A stretch of 64,000 nucleotides of DNA from Atrichornis clamosus (taxonomy: Eukaryota > Chordata > Aves > Passeriformes > Menuridae), in assembly GCA_013400975.1 (NCBI GenBank), contig WBMZ01003445.1, forward strand, positions 1 through 64,000, read 5' to 3'. The notes below the pieces were generated by a model that saw nothing but the letters and a program-made list of their open reading frames with translations, ran no database searches and was not told the origin of the DNA. Each line of letters begins with the position of its first letter. Positions within the stretch are counted from its first letter, which is position 1. The position numbers and the translations under genes are program-made. Positions 24,181 to 37,550 of the stretch are shown piece after piece.

Positions 24181-26405
24181 AGTTTGCACTGTTAATTTCC
24201 ACATTTTAACCTGCCTGGAACTGACAACCAAGGATGGCGTAACCGTTTCTCACCCTCCTTGCTCCCTTTTTTTAACATATAGTCAAGAAACTCCTAAATA
24301 CCACGTTTTTCTCTAGAATAAATAAAATTCCTCCTGAATACTCAAAACTCCTTCTAAAGAAATAGAGACCTACTTACTGAAATATTTTGCTCCTACTCAA
24401 GTGGGACTCCTTAATTCTCTCACTTGGAACAAGATGCAACAGAAACAAGCCTGCATTGAAGCCAGATGAAGGCAAACACATGCTTTATTCCACAACCAAG
24501 TCAATGGATTCTCATTGCTCATATATTCCTCTACCTACTTTTTACCTTGTCCAGACAGACTTTTGCTCATCATTAACCTGGTGAGTTACTGAAGTTCATT
24601 GAAAACAAAAGCACAACCAGCCAAGCAGAGTCACCTTTTACAAAACAACAAACACAAAATGCTTATAAAAATCAGTTACCCATTAATGGCTTTTTTTTTG
24701 TTGTTGTTGCTTTTGAAATGTGGAACAATTCTGAAAAACTAAATAAAAGAAACACCACATAGCTCTGCCTATTTGGTTCATAATTGCCCATTGTGGGCTA
24801 TTTCCACCTACAAGACTATGGGCCAGTATGTTCTCAGTTGGAGCCCTTATGCTAAGAAATAAATGAAATCTCAACTGTCTGACATTTAAATATAATATTG
24901 ACTTTTGAATTCCTATTTTAGTGGTGTGTCTAAGCAGTGTGAATACAAATGAGCTATGCAGAAATAGCTTTATACATTTCCACCACTGAAAAAAAAAAAG
25001 CCCAAACCACTCTATAGCCCTATTTTGACTGCAGTAATCCTATAATTGTCTTCTCTACTTTCTAAGGATTATTTTTTTTCCTTCCAGGTGTGACAGTAAA
25101 TCTGTCTTCCTCTCTTCACTTTTACAGACACCAGCCTGTGGGCATTTGCTAAGGTATGTGCATTAATTTATGACACCAAATACTGCTGCGTTTTGAATAA
25201 AGTTTTGGGAAAGATTCGATCAGTTCTGCATGCGTCTGCATCCTCGCAGACGTGACATAGGTATTCAAATTTAAATGAAAACATCATAAAAATTAATTTT
25301 TTGTTTTAGTGACTTTCCACCAAGCAATTCTTGCTACAAATGGTGAAATACGATGGCTCTTGATATCTATGTAAAAAGACATCCACTTTGGAGAGTGGTT
25401 TCTATGATTTAAAACTTGAGACCCTCAACGCTTCCCCCTATACTCTGCAGGTTTAGGTGTCCAATCTAAAAGTAAGGTCCAGTTAGCGACTGCAAGATGT
25501 TAGTTAGGAGCAGGGTTAGTTAGGAGAGGAAAGACTGAAAAATCATCCCTGTGTTCTGGCATTTTCCAGGCTCTGCCATCTCTCCATGCTGAGGAAGGAT
25601 GAACACGATTTTTCCCTTTAAGGGTTTTCATTCTACATCCACCAAAAAAATGCAGTTTTACTGCAGGAGCGGGAGAGGAAGGTGTGGTGAGGCAGATAGT
25701 AAGTCGATTTCGAAATGACTGAGAAAGGCTTTTTCTCCCTACTTATAACTCAAGACTTACTGAAGTTTAAAATTTGAAATGTTCAGGTTGGCTAATCCCC
25801 TCTGGGGCTTTGCATTACTAGTAAAAGTTATGACCGCAAAAAGACCTGGATTAAAAGTGGTTACAAACTTCAGCTTTCTGGGAGATAAAATGGATGGGAC
25901 AGCACATAGGGGAAAGAAATTTCAGAAAAAATCCAGTTTTAATACCATGACACACGTAATACAGCAAATCCACTCTGCTGTTTTGACTTTTTTTGAGGGG
26001 TTGTATCTGCACTTTAATGCACACCTGCAACAGTGAAGGAATATATGCATAGGTAAAAGATACCCACAGGGTAACTCAGTCCACTGGGCACAGAAAGGAG
26101 TTGCACTGGGATTTTAAAGAGAATCAGTGGCCGTCCCTATGCAGGCATGAGGGACCACTGGACTGCAGGAGAGACAATAAGGGAAGCATCCTCCCAGCTT
26201 AACTCCAGTGAATCAGGACATGACTGAAGGAGAAAAATGAATGTTCAGGGTTTTTCAGCTGTTTTGACACGCAGCAATCCTGGTCTGAAACCCAGTAATC
26301 CATACAACCTCTCTCCTCCTTCCAATTGCATCCCATCATGAAAACCACTGAACCAAGCTCACGACCTAACATGGACAGTTCCAGTCACTACCAATCCTGT
26401 CCTCT

Positions 26406-26460
26406 GGGGGGGGGGGAAAAAAAAAAAAAAAAAAAAAAAAAAAANAAAAAAAAAAAAAAA
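26406..26460. repeat. G11 run joined to about A44 run with an N
   Basis: Eleven G (26406-26416) are followed directly by A to 26460, interrupted only by an ambiguous base at 26445. The ambiguity inside a homopolymer suggests that run length and consensus are unreliable here. The structure could be a retroposon poly(A) tail, but no SINE or retrogene body is recognisable to its left. Target-site duplications were not evident. Confidence 0.85.
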
Positions 26461-28959
26461 GTAAAACCAAACAAAACCAGAAGAGACAGGTAAAAAAATA
26501 CTGATAAAAATCCCAAGAAATAATTAGGCTGTTTTCAAATAGTTATGCATATAGCATTTATGTATGTATTCTTGGGGGAAAAAAAAAAAGAGGCACAAGC
26601 TGTAAGACATTCATTCTGGGCATTTTCTAAACTGCCTCTTACTGCCTTATACAGAAGTGCTTTTATTTGCACATTGTGTTGGTTTACAGCCTTCCCTTCT
26701 AAAAAAACCCAAAAAACCAAAACAAACAAAAAAACCCCACAAACCCTGCCTATTCTCTGAAAGAAGGGTTAAGTGTTTAAACCTGTCACTTCTTCAGAAA
26801 AATTATAAATTGGTCTATGAAGGCAGAGAGAAACAAAAAGAGGGGGAAAAAAAAGTCTTAAATGGATAAGTCATTTCAGCAAGCTCTCTACTATCTCTTT
26901 TTTACATTACATGAGAAATCTAATTAAATGCTTCAAGGGGAAAAGGCAAAATACTTCTCAGGCTGAGTATATTTGACCTTTCTTCCTTCAAGGTGACAAA
27001 CAAACAGGATGCTAATTATTGTCTCAGCTTGAATTTGCACTTGGAAAAAAAAATCAAGTTTTGCTTAGCTAAGACTATGAGGAAAGCTGTAAACTTTCAG
27101 GAACTTTATAGTTCATCTTAACTTTGTTACGGCTTTTGATGTCCAAGAAAGCATTCAGTCAGGACACCTTCCCGCAGCCTATACTTTGAGCAGAGTTGTG
27201 AGCACAAGCATCCAACTCCTGTCAGCTCCACTCTGACCTGCACAACTGGAAATCACTTGGTACAAAATTCAGTATGATTAGGACTGGATATATATTGAAG
27301 AACAGCCCCGTCAAATATCACTTTGATCAGAAGGGAGAACACTGGACTTGTCTCATCACCAAAGGGACGGAATAATTCAGTCTGAGTTTTGGAAGAGCCC
27401 ATCAGAAGACATGCCTTTTGTTTTGGCAGTGTTCCCACTAGAAAGCCCTCGATGCAAACCACAGACTGGTCACCTAAATGACTGCTTACACCACAGCCTC
27501 TGGTTAGAAATCCCCTCTGAGGTTGCCCCAACCATGTGTCCTGCACCTTTCTGCACAGCCATGTGGGCAGTGGGAATGGCTGACCCCCAAAAGCCAGCAC
27601 CCTCTCCCAGAGGACCACATGTGCATTGTCAGGAAAGGTGACAGCAGGCCATGCAAGAGCTCTTGGCCCAAGAGAGTTTAAGTCTGCTTTTGTGTAAAAA
27701 CAGGGCATTTTCTTTCTCTCTCAGACCTTGAACTCTATCAGGGCTCACATCCCCTTTAATCCTATCCAGGGAAATCCTTAGCTTGTTGAAGATGATGACA
27801 AACCCGCCACCACCACCTTGAGAGTTGGCCAAGAAAAGCTTTTGGAAGATTAAAACCACCACAGGGAACTCTGAAAACCAGAGGGAATGAGAAAAATGAG
27901 TCCCAGGCCCTTCCCTCTTACAACTGTGCTTCAACATTTCATGTAGTCAAATAGATACATTTATCAATTAAATGGTATTAAGCCATGGGAGTAGCTAGGA
28001 TGTTCCACTTGCAAAGCTCTTAGGATACAACCAACCTGGTTTCCACACAAGAGCCAGCCCCCCACCACACAGACAGGTGGGGTTTTTGGTTCAAAGTAGC
28101 ATGAAGATTTGCTGAGACAGGAAATTCAAAGCAAAAAAGGAAGATGTTCCCTTAATAGCTGTTGATGTCTATATGGTACAGGTAATTGTTCACTGCCATT
28201 AAAATTTCAGAAAATATGAGCTGCAGCAACAGAAGGAGATTTATTTAATACAAACACCATGGATGTATCCACCTGTACACCCTTCAGCTGAGATGGATAT
28301 GCAGCTTTTAGAAGCCACATTATGGAGTTTGAGGAAGAACACCTCACTGGAAAGAGTGGGAAAGCCCTGTTCAAAAAAACACCTGCACAACAAGACCCGA
28401 GCCTGGGCTACTTGAGTATTGAGTGAAAAATGAATCAAAAGCAACAGGTCAAGGCACAGTGAGAAACACATGGAAGGAGATATAAACAAAAAGCCATTAA
28501 AAGAAATCAATGCCACAAACAGAGGTGAAATTACCAATGCTTCTCCCAGTGCCACTGGTTGTTTGCTCACCTTACAAAAGCTCATGAGCCATATTTTGCC
28601 CGGTAAGGCAGAGTTCAGCAGTGAGTTTAAAAAAAGTCAAGTCAAGGGTCAGGAAATAGCTCTTCAAAATATAATCTGTTAGATGCAGCAGAGAAAGTGC
28701 TTTTAGAGACATAAAAAAGAGTTATGAAGCAGGTTCCTTACAACATGTTGGGAAAGAACTTTTGTACAGTGAGACTGCATCAAGTACTTCTTTTCCTTCT
28801 TATTCTATGCACTGGCACTTAAAATTACAATGAAAAACAATCCCATGCACCCTTAAATATTTTATTGTTTGAATCAAAATGGCTCTACCATGCCTAAAAT
28901 GGACAGCGGCTTGTTTTTATCAGGAGATACTGCAGCAAATCTTTTGGAAACCTTTTATC

Positions 28960-29180
28960 AGTGTTCCGCTTTGCAACATCCCCACCGTAAATTTTACCGT
29001 GAGGAATTCATTACATAATTGGATGTGGCTCTATCCAATTTATTTTTGCTTTGTGAGAATCCAAACATAATTCATGATTCATGTATAAATTACAGCAGGA
29101 GCAAGTGATCTGAGTGTGAACTGCATATTCCATTAAAGAAGACTGAGCTGCTCAACTTCAGTGTGTAATATTTTCATTTA
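28960..29180. promoter_or_regulatory. Candidate conserved non-coding element
   Basis: AT-rich single-copy block with ACATAATTGG, ATCCAATTTATTTT, CATAATTCATGATTCATG and CCATTAAAG motifs, which are homeodomain- and POU-like sites. It lacks simple repeats and convincing open frames. Assigned on texture only. Confidence 0.2.
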
Positions 29181-30293
29181 AAAATGGAGAACAAGTATGA
29201 GAAAGACTTTTGAGCTTCCCTCAATATATAAGAGTGGAACATAGCAAGCCCAGAAGATGAAGCCTCTGTCAAGGGAAGACAATGGAAAATAAAAATGTGC
29301 ATTAGTAAACATGTAATTTATATGCAAAATTCAGTTATACTAATCCAGAAAATGTTAATCAAGACAACCAGCCAGCAGGAGCTGGCACTGCAGAGAGTTA
29401 TATACTGGGGTATGGATGGAGATTTTTCTAATTTTTTTTTCCTCTCCCTCAGCAGGTTAATGTATTACCCAAGACAGCAAGAATAACATGAGCTTCTGAG
29501 TGTTAAACTCTTACGAAAAGGTTTTACACCCTTAAATCTCACTAGAAATGATGCTTGCAGTCTTCAAAGAGGCAAGACACAATTTCTGACTTTGCTGTTC
29601 CTTCTACCTCATTTTTTCCAGCAGGGCAAAACTGAGCTAGCTGGAAAAGCTCCACACATTTTGACATTTCATCAAAACTCCAAGATGATAAAGTATCACG
29701 TAAAACCAAATTTCCCACCAGGAAACCTAAAATATTTCAAAGAGAGCGAAAAAAGAAGTCAAAACTATCTTGGAAACAGTTTTCCATCAGTGAGCATCTT
29801 CCTTACTGGGGCCAGGGAATTCTCCCCATGGAACATGGGGCCCCGAGGCTCCTGGGGTAGAACAGTGCCCTTAGGCACAGATGAAATGGACTCAGACTAG
29901 ACAGACAGACAAAGAGAAAGCCAGAAGAAGAATATAATGACCATGTATTTGCTGAAGCACTGAAAAACACCTGAGAGGGCTTTAAAAGAGGCAGGCAATA
30001 ATCAGCAACACTTTTGCTCAAACAGAACCTTAGTTTTTTGATAGAGTTGCCTATCAGTCACACTTGGGAACCAAGGAGAAGACAGCTTTGAAGAGAAGGA
30101 AGCTAAGGATGGGAGAGAAGATGATAGAAGATAGTGACCCAAATATCGACACTGATGGAAAACAAGACTGGCAATACGGGAAAGTCTCACTTCAGGGAAG
30201 CCCATGAAGGATGCAAAGAATTAATGCTCTATCCATCTGTAGCTGGTGAAAAACAGGTTTAAATATTTTAGGAACTCACTCCTAAGCATTCTT

Positions 30294-30340
30294 TGAGGGC
30301 CTGATTCAGCACCCACTGTGCTCAATTTAGCCACGTAAGT
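30294..30340. repeat. Relic of ancient amniote interspersed repeat
   Basis: GGGCCTGATTCAGCACCCA matches the common sauropsid repeat motif 'GGGCCTGATTCTGCACCCATTGA'. The similarity fades after about 45 bases. The family name cannot be fixed by eye. Confidence 0.45.
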
Positions 30341-31169
30341 GCAAAACCACACAGGAGAAGAGAAGTTACTTACGGTTTCATAAGACTGAAAGAAAGCATC
30401 AGGCTTCTTTTACCTACAGGAAGCTCAACCTAGCCTTCCCAGAAAAATACGGGCCAATCTTTCCAGAACGAAAGACATTTTGTACACTTACAATCCCAGA
30501 CTATTCAGCTCCCAGCATTCAGCACTACAATATCGCAAGGTTCTGGCAGTCAGAAAACTCGCTAATGCTACCAGGTACCTCTTTCATAGCAAATTATTCC
30601 AAACACAGATGTGAAAAAATTTTCATCGTGTTGTTCTCTACACTCATTTGGAGCGGAATGAACTTGCAGAGTCATTAAAATGACAATGACCTGCCATTAA
30701 AATGCCAAAATGCCACCACAGCTAACACAGGCACAACTTACTGTTATTTTTAAATGAAACATCACTACAGAAGTGTTTTGAGAAAGCAGTTTTAGGATAC
30801 TGAAATACCAAAGTCCAATCATGGGAAGAAAACATCCACAGCATTACGGCCATGGAGGCCATGACTGCAAGGTCCTCTGCTTGCTGCAAACCAAATCAGA
30901 AATATGCTGCTATAAAGGAGAAAAACACAGCTCTCATCTCATCTTTCAGAGTAACTTTTGGAAAGCAATGGCTGTTGCTAAGAACCACTCCTTCCTACAT
31001 CATGAGTGGAAAATTACCCAGTTAAATACACACACATACATGTAAGGAATACTCCAATTTCTTGTTTACAAACACCGGGAATAATTTCTATTCTAAATTA
31101 GACCTTTGTAAATACATGTAGAATTACAGAGGCCTGCTAGGAACACCAGCCAACAGCTTGACTTACCGT

Positions 31170-31460
31170 GTTTCAAATAAACCAAATCACGGCACTCAGA
31201 TCATATGAAAGCAATTTTTCTGTGGAAAATTGGTTTTGCAATTCTCGAGCTGTACTGTAATAAAACTCCCTATAGAGTATTTGTGTGTCCGCTGATTCCA
31301 GGGACCAATTTGGGCTGTATGTTTGCAATTATTTGGTAAGGATACACCAGTGACATAACTCCTATGACTACGCAGGCTAAGCTCACCTATTAAAGAACAA
31401 TGCTTGGAAGTGTTTTACTTCTCGTATTAATCCTCCACGCACTTTAAGTAATTTATGGTT
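31170..31460. promoter_or_regulatory. Candidate conserved non-coding element
   Basis: Single-copy block with CCAATTTGGGC, GCAATTATTTGG, CGTATTAATCC and AAGTAATTTATGG motifs and no coding signal. The clustered homeodomain-like cores suggest an enhancer. This is inference only. Confidence 0.18.
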
Positions 31461-31865
31461 ACTTAAAGTTTTACAATTCTAAAAATTCTTTGTAGACTAA
31501 ACCAGATGTTAATCTTCATTTTTTAAAAGTGTTCTTGAACCCAACAGAGAGAAAGCACCATTGATTGATAACCAAATTTTCCATCATGTCATCTTTGAAG
31601 GATACTTAAGGAAAACTCCCTTGTGAAATGTACTTTTGAAACATTACTGACGTCTAACTTTCTTTGATTTTCCTCACTCTCCTTTCACTGCTTCCACTCC
31701 ATAAAAGCTTCTTTGCATCCTTCAGAAATTTTCTTATTACAAAAAAAAAAAAATTAAATAAACTGGCTAAGTAAATCTGGCCCTTTGACTAAAATCACAG
31801 TTAACAAGCTATGGGACTGAAATCTGTCCCCAAGGCAGATGCACAAACCCAACAAAGTAAACTGG

Positions 31866-31909
31866 AATAGCTGCTGTTGACCTCAAAAGGGTCAGAATTT
31901 GGCCCACTG
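31866..31909. repeat. Relic of ancient amniote interspersed repeat
   Basis: The stretch GTTGACCTCAAAAGGGTC followed by AGAATTTGGCCCAC matches the repeat core 'TTGACTTCAATGGGAGCAGAATTTGGCCCAC' common in sauropsid DNA, with several substitutions and small indels. Only the core is recognisable. Confidence 0.5.
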
Positions 31910-32974
31910 CAAACTATACAAGAATTATTTAAGAATTAAGTCACTAAAACACCCATCCAGAAATCAAGTATGCTATTCAAGGTTTACTCTTGCTATATCT
32001 TTCAGATAATATGAGAACCAACATTAGCTATCATTAGATTGGGAATTTTTATAGCCTCAGTAGTATCACCTAATATAAAGCAAACATCTGATGGTCAGCT
32101 ATTAACGAAAGAGCATTAAATATTTAGACAGCTTTGCTGGCTTGCAAAATAAGCCAAAATTAGTGCCTCACAGTACTGCACTCCACTAGGATATTATTTT
32201 AAAGGTCACTATAAGCAGCAGCAACGCCTACAGCTGGTATACAGGCAAGTCTTGCATTCTATTTGGTGAAGACCTAGAAGTTTTGGCCACCAACATATGA
32301 ACTTACATTCTGGAATCTGACACCCCCTCTTGAATTGCTCAACTGTTTACCTCCTCTCGTGTCATCTTCCCCAAATCCTGGTAGACACAAAGCATCTGCC
32401 AGGAGGTTATGCTGAAATCAGCAGGCAGGTCCCACGGAGGAGCTGCTCTGATCTGTGATGGCTCCACACACACACAATGCAACTGGCACCTTCCTCAGCC
32501 TGCTTGGTGCTTGTCAGCCAAACGGGAAAATGCAGTCTGATTAGAGGATGCTTTTTCAGCGAGTGCCAAAATAAAACTCTGGCCTTCCACAGGAACACAG
32601 ATTATTTATTAGCAATTATTTCTCTCGAAAACCCTCTTTTCCAGGAAATCGTCTTTTCTCTCTTCACTTCAGAAAGTTTACACACAGCTTTCCAGGATGT
32701 CACTAAAGTGTGAGCAAACTATTTACATTCCTGCCATATGTCTATTGATACCCTGCAGCTGTCTGTCTAATTTACAATTAGATACCAAACTTCTGCTTGC
32801 GTAACCATTTGCGTGCTTCCCTGTTACATGTTTTTAACACAGTTAAGTGGATATTATTTTTTTGTTTGTTTCTAAAATATAGCTTATTTCTTCTTAAATT
32901 TATTCATGTCTACACATTTCCCTCAGTAAAATAAGAATTAAAAAATAAACATTCAATGCCCTGGGTATTGATAG

Positions 32975-33136
32975 GTCATAAGAGAGATAAGGCAACCTCC
33001 ATCCTTGGAGGTTTTTAAGGTAACAGCTGTACAAAGTCACCACCAAGCCCTGTCTCATGCAGAGACCTGCCCTGAATGGGAGACTGGACCAGTAACTCTG
33101 TAGATCCCAACCCATCAGCTCTCCTATAACTCCCAG
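32975..33136 (+). mobile_element. CR1 LINE, truncated 3' end
   Basis: The run CCATCCTTGGAGGTTTTTAA, a diverged 'CTGGACAAAG' position, GACCTGCCCTGAATGGGAGA and CTGGACCAG...GATCCCAACCC follows the order of the CR1 3' untranslated region (TCCTTGGAGGTTTTCAAG, then the ACTGGA..AAGCCCT..ACC block, GACCCTGC..GAGCAGGAGGTTGGACTAGATGACC, then the CCTTCCAACC tail). This gives plus orientation. It is 5'-truncated, as nearly all CR1 copies are, carries no reverse transcriptase sequence, and is heavily mutated, so it is an old insertion. Confidence 0.65.
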
Positions 33137-36100
33137 ACCCTACCATCCTGGCACAGAGAAGGAAACACGATATCCTACCTCTTTCTGAACTAAGAGGTAA
33201 GACCCAAGCCACACGCCAAGAAAGACAGCCCTCCTCCACAGGAGACTAAGTGCAGTTGTATTTTCAGAGCTCTATAGACACTATAGTCATTAAAACTCGA
33301 ATTCTGTGTGCATCCATATGCCTGCTTTCAAACTCAAGCATGTGCTGTGACTGACTTCATGAGCTGCCCCACTAAACGCAACAGCAACACTTCTTATTAG
33401 AGCCACACATGCAGTAACCTACACAGCCAGAACAGGACCTGCACTTCCACTGCCTCCATGGTATTTCTTGAATGTAGATTTAATATTTAACCTCCAAAAG
33501 CCCCCAAAAAACACCTTTTACAGCTCAAAGTGAAGATGCCACTGAGACAACATGTAAACTCCACGTGTGCGTCCGTGTGCAGGCTGAAAGCTGCAGCACG
33601 GAAAAACCTCTTGGGAAACTGTGGACAAGCACTGGTCTTTTGCGCATGTCTGCGTGTGCACACAGCTGCTGGAAAGGATGGGCAAGTTCCTCACTCACGT
33701 GGTATCCCCCAGCATCCCCTCCTAATTGTCATGCAAAGGAGGATGCAACCTCTGCAAGGCCTGGGGAAAACCTCAGCATATTTGTCTCTGCAATGAAAGG
33801 CTGACAGGTATTTTTCCAGGGCTCCAGGGGGAAGTAAGGGAAAAATTAATTTCCTAATCCAAATAAAAGACTTGGAGATTTTAATTCTTTGTTCCTTACC
33901 TGAACTAGTATTAAAATTATATACACATATCAGAAAAAAGCTAATAAAGTTTTCCTTTCTGGTGAAACAGCATTCTAGAAGGAAAGTTATTTTCTGTTAA
34001 TTAAAATAAGTTACATTTGATGAAAAGAAAAAGTCTCACTTTCCTCTTTTCCTATTAAAACAGAGTAAGAGTTACAACTCTTAATGCAAGACATTCATCA
34101 CAAAAAAAATTATCAATTCTGCAACTATCAAGAAGACTTTCTGACGTTTCCAAATTATTTTTGTCTTACTTCCACTCAAAAAAAAACCCCATTAAAATTA
34201 ATGAGCTTTAACAAGCAATTTTGTTTTGAAGAAACTGCTTTTTCTAAGAGAAAATTGTTTCAATGGATTTTTTTTTTCTGTTTTGATCACTAACTAATTA
34301 TTCGAAGACACTGGAGTTCTCTGATCCTGGACATATGACATGGATTATAGTGAAACCAGCTGGAGATTAAATTTCTAACTCACATATGGAGCTCATGACC
34401 CTCTTTATGAATCATCACACCGTTTGTTTAATATTTAATGCAACTCTTAGTTACTCTGAAGAAAACGTTGAGCAACAGGGGCCCATAAAATTAAAATCAC
34501 ACAGCAAAATCACAGCTACTTGCAACCCTCTCTCTTCTTTGGGACTTCATCACAAATCTGTCTGATCTAGGTTCATTAAGTTTATTTTTTCTCTCCCAAG
34601 ACGGTAAGACATGATGGAACACTAAAATTTCATATAAACATCTTTGATTACAGCTTTCAAGCCTCAAGAGATACAGTCTTGCCTTTCATGCAAACCTAGG
34701 CATGGTAATATCTTGAGATTAAAAAGAAATATTTCTGAGCATGCTAATCCATTGAAATCTTAGGAAGAGCGGGAAATTAAAACTGTGCAGTTCTACATAT
34801 AATTTTACTATCTTAACTGCATAAACCATGCACATTGGAAAAATAACTCTCTCAGTCATTCTCTCTCCTTCCTTGGCTCCTTAACTCACCAACTTGAACA
34901 ATAAATTCAGAAAACTATCAGTAGGATCTCAGTGAATGCAAACCTGCTGTCAGGAACATTTTATCTACCTATTTTGCCACAGCAAAAAGAAATATACTTC
35001 AATACATTTGCACAGATTCTAAAAATTGCCATTGTGTTAAGTGCTATTAAATGAGTTGTGTAAGAAGTTTAAAGCTTCACCACCACCTGTTCCTCTATAC
35101 AAGGTCAGCAACGCCAAGCCAAAATCCAGCTCCCCTCCTATCAACCTGAATCTGTCTTTTGTTCAGAGACCTGTTTCCACTTAATATGAAGACTTTTCTC
35201 ACCTTCAGCTTTCAGACCAAAGCACAAATTCACATTCAATCCCCAAGAGACATCCAACAAGCACAATCTCTTTACAGCCATGCTATTTGCTGGCATCAAG
35301 CATCCCTTCTCTTTCTGTTCTACCAGCGCTCCCACTTCAATTTACCCACATCATACCAAAAAATTGCACACCTTCTTCACCCCTACATGCCTATTTTGAC
35401 CTGGAACAGATACAGCATTAGCCAAGTCATACAAGGCTCGTGTGGCTCTCTGCTAATAATTGGCATCAGTAGGCATGATCTTTGAAAAGCTCCTTTTAAT
35501 ACAATGGCTGGTTGAGTGGATTCAGTGTCTGGAGCTGTGTTTTCACTCAAAAGTGGTGCTCCAGGCAAGTCTCAAAGCACAGGCAGTGTTGATTGCCTCA
35601 TGCCAGAGCGTGCTAGGTGTGCAGCTGGGAGATGCTGGTCATCGTGCCAGCTTTTAATGCTGCTGCTGCTCCATAGCTGCTGCTGTCCTGCCTGTGCAGA
35701 GGCAATGGATGAGCTCCCCTCATCCTCTCCAGGGCTGGTTACTGCAGCCCACGCTAAAGGCTCTTGATGCTGCCCCAAAGAGAAGATGCAAGGCTTTTCC
35801 ATAGTCGTTTTTGCAGCTCTGTTGAGCTTTTTCACTCTTGCCCAAGCCAACGTCTGCACGGGCAAAATAGGTTTTCGTATGCAAACAGCCGCCAGTGTGG
35901 AGTGGAGCACTGTGCACCTTCAAATCTGCCTGTGCCGCAAGTGGTTTTATTCATTTTCCAAGTGAAAAGCATGCAACTGCAACCCTGACTTCTGCACAGC
36001 TCCTCTACCGCAGCACTGAGCACCCACAGACCATCTTCCTGGCTGCTGAGTTACTGTCTCTGCAAGCTCGAACCCATCTGCAGGGGTGGATGTGGAAACA

Positions 36101-36509
36101 GATATCCCAGGTTGCCATCTACCCAAGCAGGGCAGCAGTAACATTCTTTTATTAAAAACACCAAGACCCACTCAGTGGGAAAAACAGGTACCGAAAAGTG
36201 ATTTTTCTCCCATGAAAGCACCTGTTGTGGGGTCCTCTGCTGAATTGTGTATGTAAGTACAGACCTCCCAAGCCCGGTAACACTGTCCTTGCCATCTCTC
36301 GTGGCTTTGCAGTTTGCATAACTATTCCAGCAGCACCTTCTTGTATGCTCCCCAGCAGAATTAATTAATGTTTGCACAGTACTTTGAAGATGAAAGTACT
36401 AAGCGACTGCTAAATATCAGGCCAGATACTCAGCTGGTTTAAAAAATAGCATTTGCAGTGCAGCATCTGGACCGACAACCACTCTGTCTCATTAGAGAGA
36501 TTCTGTAGC

Positions 36510-36600
36510 AAATGGGGAGAGGAAAAGAAAGAAATAAAAAAAAAAGTAAGAAAAAATACCTAAGGAAAAGAATATAGAAAAAGAAGAATATATGCAGAAA
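36510..36600 (+). repeat. Purine-rich low-complexity run
   Basis: About 90 bases are almost entirely A with G (GAGGAAAAGAAAGAAATA, then A-runs, AAGAAGAATATATG). The minus-strand frame across it would encode a Phe/Leu/Tyr-rich hydrophobic stretch purely because of composition. Low-complexity, not a gene. Confidence 0.6.
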
Positions 36601-37472
36601 AGCAGCACTGAAGTAATAACCCTTCCTGGCTTTCAGAGTGCCTCTTTCTGCAGGAGAAGAGTACAAATCTGCAGAGCCACAACACTGTTCTCCTTCAAAC
36701 CTCCTCAAAACTCACCTCTGCTGAGATGCCTACAAATCATTCAGCACTGATTAGCCAGCTGATGTACTGTGACTTCTGCACATTACACTTACCATAACCA
36801 TCCTGCTCTTAATGCTGGCCCACCCCATCTGTTTACTCAACCTGCTGCTTCTTTCCTATCCTCCGCCTTGAGCATTTGCAGAGGTTTTTTTTTTCCTTTC
36901 ATTTGGTGTCAGGCCTAGCCCAGGGATACACCAACAAAATGTCTTTCCAGTCTTTTGCAGGATCCATATAATCTGGACATGCAAAAGTCAGTCTCAAAGG
37001 GTTAGTCTCAAGAGGTTTAGATCCACTTACTCAGTGTGTTCCTGTATAAAATGGTTGATTCATGGAAAGCAACCCATGAGGTTTAAGTCACGCACACGTT
37101 ATACACAAAGCAGCTGTGTGCTTTTACAAAAGGCACTGTGCTGCTGCAGTTTAAAGGCTAAACTTACTGCTTATGCTATATTAATTTATTACTCTTTTAA
37201 TAGCAGAAATTGCTCTTAAAATTGTAGACATGTGGTCCAAGAAGGAAGAGAAAGAGAGGAAAGGAGGCACCAGAAGCCTGCACACATCTCACGTTGGGAC
37301 ACCGTGGATGATGGGAGCAGCACCTCTGTCAGCTGGACATGTGCAGGATGAAGCACTAGCAGCAAGTAACATCTGAGGATGAGGTATTAGAATGAGTCAT
37401 CTCATCGATTGCAAAGGGACTGATACTGCGTGACTTGGTTCTGGTCAAATCTCTTATCATATCCACGTGATC

Positions 37473-37550
37473 TAGGAGCCAAATTCAGGCTCATTTCAAA
37501 GAAACACAACTCCACTTATTTCAGTGGGAAGTCATACATGCAAAGGGTGT
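37473..37550. repeat. Relic of ancient amniote interspersed repeat
   Basis: GGAGCCAAATTCAGGCTCA is followed by ACAACTCCACTTATTTCAGT and GGGAAGTCATAC. This reproduces the layout of a common sauropsid element with the core 'AACTCCACTGATTTCAGTGGAGT' flanked by 'GAGCCAAATTCA'. The palindromic centre is partly eroded. Family name uncertain. Confidence 0.5.

Larger units (their letters stand above)
20001..30000. other. Non-coding segment, 20-30 kb
   Basis: No recognisable gene. The segment holds a local 46-bp duplication (20.95 kb), several AT-rich stretches that look like conserved non-coding elements (20.5-20.8, 23.4-24.2 and 28.96-29.18 kb) and the G11/A44 homopolymer with an N (26.4 kb). A minus-strand open frame of 151 codons at 27253-27708 has no recognisable domain. 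The remaining stretches show nothing I can name. Confidence 0.5.

Noticed and set aside
25233..25252. CGTCTGC / GCAGACG hairpin with six-base loop
   Set aside because: A 7-bp stem without conservation or context is expected by chance in 64 kb; no microRNA-length stem surrounds it.
27253..27708. 151-codon minus-strand frame
   Set aside because: No recognisable domain, no splice context, and length within chance expectation.
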